Origin: Halobacillus ihumii
GTDB taxonomy: Bacteria > Bacillota > Bacilli > Bacillales > Halobacillaceae
Reading direction: 5' to 3'
NCBI RefSeq assembly: GCF_902726645.1
Contig: NZ_CACVAO010000001.1
Span: 2,357,362 to 2,421,361 of the forward strand
Length of the DNA stretch: 64,000 nucleotides
In this document: one piece after another, positions 44,402 through 52,319 of the stretch
Numbering within the stretch: position 1 is the first letter of the stretch
Layout: every line of letters begins with the position of its first letter
Position numbers and translations under genes: made by a program
Notes under the pieces: generated by a model
What the model saw: only the letters and a program-made list of their open reading frames with translations
What the model was told of the DNA's origin: nothing
Databases searched by the model: none

Positions 44402-45808
44402 TTAGTCTTCTTCTGCGAATAGTTTAACCTTTCTTTCTGTTGTTTTTTTCTTGAGTACTCTGTTTACATAGTCATCACTAATCGCTACGATTTCTTTATG
44501 GAGGAAAATGAGCGGTATAATGTTGGCCAAGACGACAAAAGCAAGCGTAATATCGAGGAATTGCCATATTAATTGAAGTCCTCCGACTGCACCGATAAAC
44601 GCTGATACAATATAAACGAGTCTCATCACTTTAGCTGCTTTTAAACCATACAAGTACTCGGCCTGTTTCTCACCATAGAAGATCAGCACGCCTACTGTGG
44701 TAATAATAAAGAATAAGAGAAAGATGGACACGAAAGCACCGCCAAATACATCTCCTAATTCAGTTGCAAAAGCAACATTAATCATATTAGATGCATTCGC
44801 TGCGCTAACATCCTTCCAAGCGCCTGTTACTAAAACCACAAGTCCGGAAACTGTACAAATTACAATGGTGTCGACAAATACACTAAAGATTCCCCACAAC
44901 CCCTGTTTAGAAGGATGGTCCGTTTGTGCGGCTGAATGGGCAATGGGGGCAGTACCGATTCCAGCCTCATTAGAGTAAAGTCCCCGGGCGACTCCCCAAC
45001 GCAGTGCTTCTGCAATTCCAGCTCCTGCAAAGCCGCCGACAGCTGATATAGGGGTGAATGCGTTAGAAAATATTAAACTGAACACGTGTGGGATTTGATC
45101 AATATTTACGAAAATAACGAATAGAGCTACTCCTACATAAATGATAACCATAGCTGGGACAATTTTATCCGTTACCTTGGCAATTCGTTTAATTCCTCCA
45201 AACACAACAAGTGCGATCAGGGCGCACATAGCAAATCCAGTTATATACACGGGCCAGCCAAAAGCACCTTCTGTCTGTGTCGCAATGGAATTGGACTGCA
45301 CCATAACGCTAGGGATCAATTCGATCATTAGGAAAAAAGCGAAAGCTGAAGACACCCATTTCCAGCCGAGAGCCTTTTTTATGTAATATTGCGGTCCGCC
45401 AACCCAGACATTATCCTTATTCTTTTCACGGTACTTGATCCCGAGCATAACTTCCGCATACTTTGTGGCCATCCCAATCAATGCCACAAACCACATCCAG
45501 AATAGAGCTCCCGGTCCTCCTAAGGCAATCGCTACAGGGACCCCGACGATATTTGTGGCACCTGCTGTTGAGGCTAAGGCTGATGTAAAGGCTTGAAAGG
45601 GAGAGATTGTTCCGGGATGTTTGTTCTTCTTAAAAATTTGCCCAACGGTTTGCTGAAGTACGTGACCAAAGAAACGAAATTGGAAAAACTTTAAGCGAAT
45701 AGTAAGAAAAATCCCCCCGAAAATGAGAATAATGGATAGAAGATAAGTCCATAAAAATGCTGATACGTCTGCTATTGCTGCTTCAAATAAACTCCAAATT
45801 TCAACCAA
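44402..45808 (-). CDS. Sodium:alanine/glycine symporter (AGCS family)
   Basis: A 468-aa transporter with about ten or eleven spans. AGCS signatures include FQAFTSALASTAGATNIVGV near residue 70, cited in part, VGGPQYYIKKALGWKW, and RGLYSNEAGIGTAPIAH around residue 275. It imports alanine or glycine with sodium, as is common in halophilic Bacillaceae. The start is TTG 45808, eight bases after GAGGGG. Terminator-flanked and monocistronic. Related palindromic sequence lies on both sides of this gene. Confidence 0.92.
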   Translation of the reverse strand: MVEIWSLFEAAIADVSAFLWTYLLSIILIFGGIFLTIRLKFFQFRFFGHVLQQTVGQIFKKNKHPGTISPFQAFTSALASTAGATNIVGVPVAIALGGPGALFWMWFVALIGMATKYAEVMLGIKYREKNKDNVWVGGPQYYIKKALGWKWVSSAFAFFLMIELIPSVMVQSNSIATQTEGAFGWPVYITGFAMCALIALVVFGGIKRIAKVTDKIVPAMVIIYVGVALFVIFVNIDQIPHVFSLIFSNAFTPISAVGGFAGAGIAEALRWGVARGLYSNEAGIGTAPIAHSAAQTDHPSKQGLWGIFSVFVDTIVICTVSGLVVLVTGAWKDVSAANASNMINVAFATELGDVFGGAFVSIFLLFFIITTVGVLIFYGEKQAEYLYGLKAAKVMRLVYIVSAFIGAVGGLQLIWQFLDITLAFVVLANIIPLIFLHKEIVAISDDYVNRVLKKKTTERKVKLFAEED

Positions 45809-45897
45809 GGAAATGGCCCCTCTCTAAAGATGATATGCCCATATATTCCCTATTTTCAATTCAATAAAACAGAATTGTGACAATTTTCTGTTTGGGT

Positions 45898-45950
45898 AAT
45901 CCTTCCACCTCAGGTCATCCATAAAATGGATGACCTGAGGTGGAAGGATT
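45898..45950. repeat. Perfect 25-bp inverted repeat with 3-nt loop
   Basis: The arm at 45898-45922 is fully complementary to 45926-45950. The right-arm core TGGATGACCTGAGGTGGA also occurs at 44311-44328 on the other side of the AGCS gene, where the palindrome is imperfect. There is no T-run, so it is not a standard terminator. Confidence 0.9.
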
Positions 45951-46062
45951 TGGGTGTGATGTGATTGTGGGAGAGGACTTTCACCTGTTGGCAGAATGGC
46001 TGGGGATTATACATATGTTAAAAAGTTCTATAACTTGCCAACAACAGATAAAGATAATGCAT

Positions 46063-46100
46063 AAACACCTGAATCTTTTAGTAGATCAGGTGTTTTTTTA
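46063..46100 (+). terminator. Orphan plus-strand terminator
   Basis: AAACACCTG(A)ATC and GATCAGGTGTTT pair with one bulge, followed by seven T. No plus-strand gene precedes it, which suggests an unannotated small transcript. Confidence 0.7.
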
Positions 46101-46170
46101 CGGATTTTACTCTGAAATCGATTTTTTTAAATAAAATACTTCTCAAACTTCACTTAGTTATATATACTAT

Positions 46171-46206
46171 CACTGTACTACGTTTATTAATACAGTTAGT
46201 ACAGTG
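46171..46206 (+). promoter_or_regulatory. Palindromic operator of the GntR (YtrA-like) regulator
   Basis: CACTGTACTA at 46171-46180 and TAGTACAGTG at 46197-46206 are perfect inverted repeats 16 bases apart, just upstream of the GntR gene. TATACT at about 46164 may be the -10 box. YtrA-family regulators bind similar AGTGTA-type palindromes in front of their own operon, so autoregulation is likely. Confidence 0.72.
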
Positions 46207-46227
46207 GTGTATTTAGGAGGTGTATTT

Positions 46228-46605
46228 ATGTTCGAGTTAGATATAAGGAGCCGTAAACCCATTTATGAACAACTTGTAGAAAAACTAAAACATCTTATTA
46301 TTAATGATATTTTACAGGAAGATGAGAAGCTCCCGTCTGTTCGTGAACTGGCTCAACAGCTGACCATTAATCCTAATACAATTCAAAAAGCTTATCGAGA
46401 ACTCGAAACACAGGGATACACCTATTCTGTTAAAGGGAAAGGGAGTTTCGTTAATCCTGCTTCTCCATTTAAGGATAAGCAAAAATTAGGGGAAGTGCGC
46501 GCAGAACTAAAGAAGCTGTTTGCAGAAGCAATATATCTTGGTATGACGGTACAAGACATAAAGGCATTAGTTGATGAAGTAAAGGGGGGACCTGATCATG
46601 ATTGA
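46228..46605 (+). CDS. GntR-family regulator, YtrA subfamily
   Basis: A 125-aa regulator: winged helix at about residues 10-75 (PIYEQLVEKLKHLIINDIL, LPSVRELAQQLTINPNTIQKAYRELE, cited in part) and a short C-terminal dimerisation tail with AEAIYLGMTVQDIKALV. The short effector part is the YtrA hallmark. ATG 46228 follows GGAGGTG. It is first in an operon with an ABC ATPase, a permease and an ECF sigma factor, and probably represses it through the upstream palindrome. Cell-envelope stress is the usual inducer of such operons. Confidence 0.9.
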   Translation: MFELDIRSRKPIYEQLVEKLKHLIINDILQEDEKLPSVRELAQQLTINPNTIQKAYRELETQGYTYSVKGKGSFVNPASPFKDKQKLGEVRAELKKLFAEAIYLGMTVQDIKALVDEVKGGPDHD

Positions 46606-47497
46606 AGTGAAGAACATCACTAAATCTTTTGCAAAAGATTTGGTTGTGAACGACGTGAGCTTCCATGTGAAACAAGGATCGATTTATGGGCTTCTTGGTT
46701 CAAATGGTGCCGGTAAAACGACACTTATGCGTTTAATAAGCGGAATTTTAAAGCAGAACTCAGGTGCAATCCACATGTTTGGTGAAGACGTATTCGAGAA
46801 TTTACGTGTGAAAAGCAGACTCGTCTTTATACCAGATTCTCTTTATTTCTTTCCGCAATACAATGTAAAACAGCTTGCCAACTATTATAAGGAAATGTAT
46901 CCAAATTGGAGCGAGGAACGCTACGAACAGCTCAAGAAGGTTTTTAATTTGAATGAGAATAAGAAAGTACATCAGTTTTCTAAAGGCATGCAGAGACAGG
47001 TTGTGTTTTGGTTATCGATGTCAGCAATGCCTGACATTTTAATTCTGGACGAACCATTCGATGGTCTTGATGCCGTGATGAGAAGGAAAATTAAGAGTCT
47101 AATTATTCAAGATGTAGCAGAGCGTGCCATGACAGTCCTTATTTCTTCTCATAATCTGCGGGAAGTAGAAGATATTTGTGACTACATAGGCATTTTGCAT
47201 GACGGCGAAATGTTGCTTCAGAGGGATTTAGACGACTTAAAAACAGACATCCATAAAGTTCAGGTTGCCTTTAAAGACTTCGACATAGCTCCGCTTAAGC
47301 GCAGGCTGGATATTTTATATCATGAGAAACGTGGGAGTGTCTACCTTCTTATTGTTAAGGGAAAAGAGGCCGAAGTAAGCCATACGATTGAAAAATATTC
47401 TCCTGTTCTGTACGATCGCCTGCCTCTAACTCTGGAAGAAATCTTTATTTATGAATTGGGAGGTGCAGGATATGCCATCGAAAACATCACCGTTTAA
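46598..47497 (+). CDS. ABC transporter ATP-binding protein (YtrB-like)
   Basis: A 299-aa ATPase. Walker A is GLLGSNGAGKTTLMRL, Walker B ILILDEPFDGLD, with the switch His in ISSHNL. The signature motif is unusual, FSKGMQRQ instead of LSGGQ. After residue 215 a C-terminal domain of about 80 residues follows. It overlaps the GntR gene by eight bases and the permease by 26, so the three are translationally coupled. Substrate unknown; related systems confer response to cell-wall-active antibiotics. Confidence 0.9.
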   Translation: MIEVKNITKSFAKDLVVNDVSFHVKQGSIYGLLGSNGAGKTTLMRLISGILKQNSGAIHMFGEDVFENLRVKSRLVFIPDSLYFFPQYNVKQLANYYKEMYPNWSEERYEQLKKVFNLNENKKVHQFSKGMQRQVVFWLSMSAMPDILILDEPFDGLDAVMRRKIKSLIIQDVAERAMTVLISSHNLREVEDICDYIGILHDGEMLLQRDLDDLKTDIHKVQVAFKDFDIAPLKRRLDILYHEKRGSVYLLIVKGKEAEVSHTIEKYSPVLYDRLPLTLEEIFIYELGGAGYAIENITV

Positions 47498-49439
47498 AAA
47501 AGAGGTCATCAAACAAGATTTTAGAAATGTCGGCTGGATCGGAATCGTCTACTTAATCGGATTACTGTTCACCTTGCCTCTTCAATTGGTGATGGACATG
47601 AACAATGAACACAGTAGAGAGATGTATTATGAAAATGGATTATTTGATCCAGTTTTCCTGTATGGAATTCAAATGATTTTACTATTTGTTCTGCCTGTAC
47701 TAATGGCCATCTTTCTATTTCGTTACGTTCATGTCAGGGGATCAGCTGATTTCATTCATAGTTTGCCGATTAAAAGAAGTTCATTATTTAATTATCATAT
47801 TATCTCGGGAACGCTTCTCTTAATTCTTCCGATTTTAATTACAGGCGCCATTCTTTTTGTCTCTTATTTCATATGGGATGTAGGAAACTATTATACTCTT
47901 AGCGATTTAGGCTATTGGGCTTCTGTTTTTGCAGTATTCTCACTGTTTCTATTTTTAATAAGTATTTTTGTTGGATCTTTGACCGGATTATCTGCTGTAC
48001 AGGGTGTATTAACGTATGTTCAATTATTATTTCCAGCTGGTATGTACGGATTAATTTCCTATAATCTGAATCTTTTTGTAAAAGGTTTTTCTGTTGATAA
48101 GGCGATGGCAGAGGCTATAGAAAAATATTCGCCTCTTCTAGATTTTTTAATGTATCAGCCTAGAGCTCCAATCGGTATGGAGGTCAGTCCGCCTGTCGAC
48201 TCCACAAGTATAGTAGTTTATTTTGGCTTAGCTATTTTGTTATATGTGGCTTCCTTATTAATCTATCAAAAACGTAATATCGAGAACGGTAACCAGGCAA
48301 TCGCTGTGCTCACTCTTTGGCCCGCTTTTAAATATGGAACTACCTTTTGTTTTATGCTCCTTGGAGGTATGTATTTTAGCGAATCTCAATTAAGCTACTC
48401 TTGGTTATTTATCGGCTATGCTATTGGAGCAATCTTTGGTTTTGTCCTATCTGATATGCTTCTGCAAAAAACATGGCGTGTTTTTCATATTCGTAAGTTG
48501 AAAGGATTAGGCAGCTATGCTGCAGTAGTTGTCGTTCTCATCTTAGCCTTGCCGATCGTTGCCAGGGGATATGAGTCAGCTGTACCAGCTAAAGATGAGA
48601 TTAAGAATGTGTACATGGGCAGTAGCTATTCCGATTACCAAACGAAACATGAATTAGGTGCTCCTCTAATTCACGGGTCAGACAACGTTGAGGCAGTAAG
48701 AAGAGTGCATGATGAGTTAATTGATGCAGCAAAACCGATGGAAGAGGGAAAACGTACAATCTTCTTAGCCTATGAATTAAATAATGGTGAGAAGGTTTTT
48801 CGTGAATATCAGGTGAAACAACAACGAAGAATTCCCTACATGGAAAAGGTCTATAGCAGTGAAGAATATAAACGGATGACTTATGATGTATTTCAATTAG
48901 CTCCTTCAAAAGTAGATCAGTTAACGCTGCATCCCCCCATGTCGGAAGAGGGGCCAGTAAGAATTACTGACAATGAAGAAGTAACCCGTGCCTTACAGCT
49001 AATCAAGAAAGATATCCTAAGCCAATCCTATCGAAATATGACAAAGCCTAACAGGTTTGCTACAGGTCTGGATATCGGGGTAGGATACGAGCATTATAAC
49101 GTTCAACTCTCCACAAGTTTTACGAACTTTAACCAATGGCTTAAGGATGAAGGTTTATATGATCATGCGTACCTGCAAGCGAAGGACGTGCATAAAATAG
49201 AAGTCCTCAGGGTGAGTTCAGAAGCGAGAAAAGGGGAGAGTCCGTTTGATATCTTACTAAGGGAAAATGGTTTAGAAACATCGGACAAAGAAAAGATTGC
49301 TGATGTGATTTCTGCCGCAAATGTGTATGCAGGTGACGGTTACCTGATTGGTTTTTACCAAAGCGAGGATGAAATTTCTACGATCGCCAATCTAGAAGCA
49401 GGTGAAGCACCAGGTTGGATTACGAATCATTTTAAATAA
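47472..49439 (+). CDS. ABC permease-like membrane protein with large C-terminal domain
   Basis: A roughly 655-aa membrane protein. Eight or so spans occupy residues 20 to 380 (GIVYLIGLLFTLPLQ first, AAVVVVLILALPIVARGY last), followed by a soluble part of about 270 residues with a DUF-like, Lys/Glu-rich sequence that is probably outside the cell. It pairs with the upstream ATPase. ATG 47472 is six bases after GGGAGGTG; the frame also opens at 47451. The extracellular domain could sense a ligand, which would suit the sigma factor encoded next. I cannot name a family with certainty. Confidence 0.82.
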   Translation: MPSKTSPFKKEVIKQDFRNVGWIGIVYLIGLLFTLPLQLVMDMNNEHSREMYYENGLFDPVFLYGIQMILLFVLPVLMAIFLFRYVHVRGSADFIHSLPIKRSSLFNYHIISGTLLLILPILITGAILFVSYFIWDVGNYYTLSDLGYWASVFAVFSLFLFLISIFVGSLTGLSAVQGVLTYVQLLFPAGMYGLISYNLNLFVKGFSVDKAMAEAIEKYSPLLDFLMYQPRAPIGMEVSPPVDSTSIVVYFGLAILLYVASLLIYQKRNIENGNQAIAVLTLWPAFKYGTTFCFMLLGGMYFSESQLSYSWLFIGYAIGAIFGFVLSDMLLQKTWRVFHIRKLKGLGSYAAVVVVLILALPIVARGYESAVPAKDEIKNVYMGSSYSDYQTKHELGAPLIHGSDNVEAVRRVHDELIDAAKPMEEGKRTIFLAYELNNGEKVFREYQVKQQRRIPYMEKVYSSEEYKRMTYDVFQLAPSKVDQLTLHPPMSEEGPVRITDNEEVTRALQLIKKDILSQSYRNMTKPNRFATGLDIGVGYEHYNVQLSTSFTNFNQWLKDEGLYDHAYLQAKDVHKIEVLRVSSEARKGESPFDILLRENGLETSDKEKIADVISAANVYAGDGYLIGFYQSEDEISTIANLEAGEAPGWITNHFK

Positions 49440-49462
49440 TTGTGAAGAAAGGAAACATAAAG

Positions 49463-49990
49463 ATGGAAGAAGATTTTGATGGAATCTATCTGCACTATTA
49501 TAACAGAGTCTATTATGCAGCCTACCGAGTGACAAAGGAACAACGATCTGCAGAGGACGTTCTTCAGGAAACGTTTATAAAAGCCTATCGAAATCTTAAC
49601 CAGCTTAAAGATGGGGAGAAAATCGGGGCATGGCTGTCTACTACTGCTACTCGAACAGCTATTGATCTTTTGCGAAAAGAGAGAAAGTATGTTGTAACGG
49701 AGATCGAAGAAGTGACACGGCCGGCAGATGAAGCTGCTTCATTTAATTCAACCGTAGAAGAGGAATGTGAGAAGCGGGCAATGGAAGAAGAGGTATGGGA
49801 AAAAGCGAATACCTTGTCTCCGAAATTGAAGGAGATTTTCAAGATGAAATATTTCTCCTATTATAGGGAGACTGACATTGCTGATCAACTACAGTTATCG
49901 CTTTCGGCTGTAAAATCACGACTCTATCGAGCAAGAAATTATATGAAAAAGCAGATGGAAGGTCTGATCGGACAAGATCAGACGGCATAA
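49463..49990 (+). CDS. ECF-type RNA polymerase sigma factor
   Basis: A roughly 175-aa sigma factor. Region 2 spans about 8-75 (IYLHYYNRVYYAAYRVTKEQRSAEDVLQETF, cited in part as SAEDVLQETFIKAYRNL), region 4 about 112-165 (LSPKLKEIFKMKYFSYYRETDIADQL, SAVKSRLYRARNYMKK). No anti-sigma gene follows. It comes 23 bases after the permease and is probably in the same operon, though ATG 49463 has its own AAAGGA. A GTG at 49442 is an alternative start. Confidence 0.9.
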   Translation: MEEDFDGIYLHYYNRVYYAAYRVTKEQRSAEDVLQETFIKAYRNLNQLKDGEKIGAWLSTTATRTAIDLLRKERKYVVTEIEEVTRPADEAASFNSTVEEECEKRAMEEEVWEKANTLSPKLKEIFKMKYFSYYRETDIADQLQLSLSAVKSRLYRARNYMKKQMEGLIGQDQTA

Positions 49991-50017
49991 AAAGACCCGC
50001 TTTTGGCGGGTTTTTAA
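49988..50017. terminator. Bidirectional terminator
   Basis: AAAGACCCGC and GCGGGTTTTT pair around TTTTG between two convergent genes. Confidence 0.88.
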
Positions 50018-50535
50018 ATTTCAGGAGTCGGTGTGGGTTCGGCATAACCTTGTTTGTATTGTGCATCGATGTCCTCTCGAATTTCCTCCACCGATTTGCC
50101 ATTTTGGTAGTCAATCATAGCTTGAGCGGCAATTTCAAGACATACTCCACATTTTGTTCCATGTTCGTCCCAAACAATGGCTCCGTTTTCTTTGTTTTCA
50201 TGTATAAAACAGTCGTAATTATTTTTATGACCGACAGATTCACCACAACCGCAGTAACATGGCATTTGTTCTAGCAATTCTTTATGTTGAGAAGCTGATG
50301 TATAGATAAGCTGCATATTTTCAGGCTTGCTTTTTAAAAATTCCGGCATCACTTCGTAACTCGGTGTTTCAACTCGTTTATCCCCCATAACCATGTGGCT
50401 GGAATGTTGTTGTGACTCAGTTTCAGATTGCGATGGAGATGAGGTATGCTGTGATTCTTCTGTATGATTGCTTGAACATCCCGTTATGAAACTGCCTAAC
50501 AAAAAAGCGCCTACGATCAAAAGCTTTTTTTTCAT
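50014..50535 (-). CDS. PCYCGC-motif lipoprotein
   Basis: A 173-aa lipoprotein. Signal MKKKLLIVGAFLLGSFITGC is cut before Cys20. A Ser/Gln/His-rich linker precedes a domain with MPCYCGCGESVGHKNNYDCF and GTKCGVCLEIA, the Bacillales PCYCGC family. The cysteines and histidines suggest metal (possibly copper) binding on the cell surface, which is inference. A Pro-Thr-rich tail ends the protein. AAGGAG lies 10 bases before the ATG. Confidence 0.9.
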   Translation of the reverse strand: MKKKLLIVGAFLLGSFITGCSSNHTEESQHTSSPSQSETESQQHSSHMVMGDKRVETPSYEVMPEFLKSKPENMQLIYTSASQHKELLEQMPCYCGCGESVGHKNNYDCFIHENKENGAIVWDEHGTKCGVCLEIAAQAMIDYQNGKSVEEIREDIDAQYKQGYAEPTPTPEI

Positions 50536-50667
50536 TCATGCATTCTCCTTTCAGGTAACACTCGCTTCTATCTTAGACGCTATCAAGGCGGAGAGCAAGC
50601 CGATGATCAAAAGTTCGAAAAATAGACATGGAGAATTTCTTATCTTAGCTGCCCCCTGGTTAAAAAC

Positions 50668-52302
50668 TTATTTTCCGAATGAAGAAAGGAATTTTACACG
50701 ATCACCCATTGGCGGCATGCGGTCGTCTACTAAGGCCACCTCTAAAAGCGCTGGCCCCTTTTCCGTTAATAGCTGTTTAATCTTAGCTTCATCAAGATCA
50801 TTCATGTCATCTATCCGTAAGCTAGGTATGCCTAAAGCTTGAGCCATTGCTGAGAGATCGACAGGTTGTTGAGCAAAACGGTCGTGTGCTCGTTTATATT
50901 GCAAGGCATGCCCATGGTGCACCATCCCAAGCCGCGCGTTATTCATGACCACAAACAAGACGGGAACATTATACTCTTTGGCTGTGAGCAGCTCCATGCC
51001 ATGCATGAAGAAACAACCATCCCCTGTAATGCTTACGGTCGGCCGCTCCGGGTCCGCTAACTTGGCGCCAATCGCGCTTCCTATCCCGCTCCCCATTGCC
51101 CCAAAATGAACATTTATATCGAAAGTGTCATAATCCAGAACGCTCATATGATGAATAACATAAGCCATAAATTCCCCGATATCAATAGTGTAGCGTGTTG
51201 ACTTGGGTAGTTTTCTTTGCAGAGTAAGCAGGACATTTTTTGTACTATATTCGTCATTGATGGCTTCGGGTGTATGAGGCTGAGTAGGGGAGGTATGTCT
51301 AACAAATCCTTTTTGTTTCAAGCCATTATTAAGCGCTGAAACGGTTAAGGAGACATCTCCTAGTATGGGCAGGTCGACTGAATACTTTCGACCGAAAACC
51401 TCCTTGTCAAAATCAATTTGAATCGTGTACTTATCTTTTGTAATAGCAGGGTTCCAGTTATTTGTAGCTGTCTCTCCAAGACTTGATCCAATCACAATGA
51501 CAGCATTTGTATCTCCATCATTAATCAGATCCGAGGCTAAATTATGCCCAGCAAACCCAAAGACCCCTTTGAGTAAATGGTGATTATCAGGGAAAAGCCC
51601 CATCGCTTGAGGAGAAGTAACGATTGGCCACTTCAGTCGTTCAGCCAATTCGAGCACATCTAATTCAGCACCCCTAACTCCCTGTCCTGCAAAAATATAC
51701 CCGCGCTCAATGGATGATAACTGTTGAATGGCATCGTCCACTTGGTTTGATTCCGGTAAAAGTGGAGTGCGCACAGGGAAATCCGGGATAGAAACCTCCG
51801 GAATATCTTCAATCTGTACATCTATTGGCAAGGCGACGTGGACCGGTCCAGGCACCCCTGACAGAGCAATCTCACAGGCCTTATGCACCTGTGGCAATAA
51901 ATCTTCAGCACCATCGACACGTACACTATATTTTGTTACTGGTTTATAAAGTGGATCTGCATCTAGCTCTTGTGAAGCATTTAGCCCGACTGTATTCACA
52001 GGAACAGCACCTGTTAAAAAGAGAACTGGCAAATGCTCACGCATGGCGTTCGCAGCTCCTGTAATAAGATTGGTTCCTCCTGGCCCGCTGCTTCCAATAC
52101 AAACAGTAAGTTGTTTAGAATATTTAGCATAAGCACAAGCCATGTAGGAGGCAGCCCCTTCATGTTTAGATACGATCGGAGTGATGGCGGGAATTTCATA
52201 TAATTCATCAAAAAAGGCGTTTACGGAGCCTGCAGGAATTCCGAATACATAAGAGACTTGGCCGGACTGTAGATAATGTAAGACACTTCGTATAGCTTTC
52301 AC
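50668..52302 (-). CDS. Thiamine-diphosphate-dependent acetolactate synthase/pyruvate oxidase-like enzyme
   Basis: A roughly 544-aa three-domain ThDP enzyme. The cofactor-activating Glu48 is in VSKHEGAASYMA; GSSGPGGTNLITG follows; ThDP-Mg binding is SITGDGCFFMHGMELL and ends VVMNN. It resembles acetolactate synthase large subunits and pyruvate oxidases but is not in an ilv operon, so the substrate is open. GTG 52302 is six bases from AGGAGA; ATG 52317 is upstream of that site. It follows the large c-di-GMP gene by 17 bases, so the two share a transcript. Confidence 0.85.
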   Translation of the reverse strand: MKAIRSVLHYLQSGQVSYVFGIPAGSVNAFFDELYEIPAITPIVSKHEGAASYMACAYAKYSKQLTVCIGSSGPGGTNLITGAANAMREHLPVLFLTGAVPVNTVGLNASQELDADPLYKPVTKYSVRVDGAEDLLPQVHKACEIALSGVPGPVHVALPIDVQIEDIPEVSIPDFPVRTPLLPESNQVDDAIQQLSSIERGYIFAGQGVRGAELDVLELAERLKWPIVTSPQAMGLFPDNHHLLKGVFGFAGHNLASDLINDGDTNAVIVIGSSLGETATNNWNPAITKDKYTIQIDFDKEVFGRKYSVDLPILGDVSLTVSALNNGLKQKGFVRHTSPTQPHTPEAINDEYSTKNVLLTLQRKLPKSTRYTIDIGEFMAYVIHHMSVLDYDTFDINVHFGAMGSGIGSAIGAKLADPERPTVSITGDGCFFMHGMELLTAKEYNVPVLFVVMNNARLGMVHHGHALQYKRAHDRFAQQPVDLSAMAQALGIPSLRIDDMNDLDEAKIKQLLTEKGPALLEVALVDDRMPPMGDRVKFLSSFGK

Positions 52303-52319
52303 TGTTAATCTCCTCATTT

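Larger units (their letters stand above)
45809..46227. other. AGCS / GntR-operon spacer: palindrome, possible structured RNA, terminator, operator
   Basis: The 419-base spacer has no convincing protein gene. It holds a 53-bp palindrome (45898-45950), a stem TGTTGGCA/TGCCAACA closing 45986-46044, a terminator at 46063-46100 and the operator at 46171-46206. The closing stem and the terminator could belong to a small plus-strand RNA, but I found no clear promoter for it. Confidence 0.35.

Noticed and set aside
45940..46134. Plus-strand 64-codon frame between AGCS and the GntR gene
   Set aside because: It starts inside the palindrome, runs through a terminator, and has no ribosome binding site or recognisable domain.
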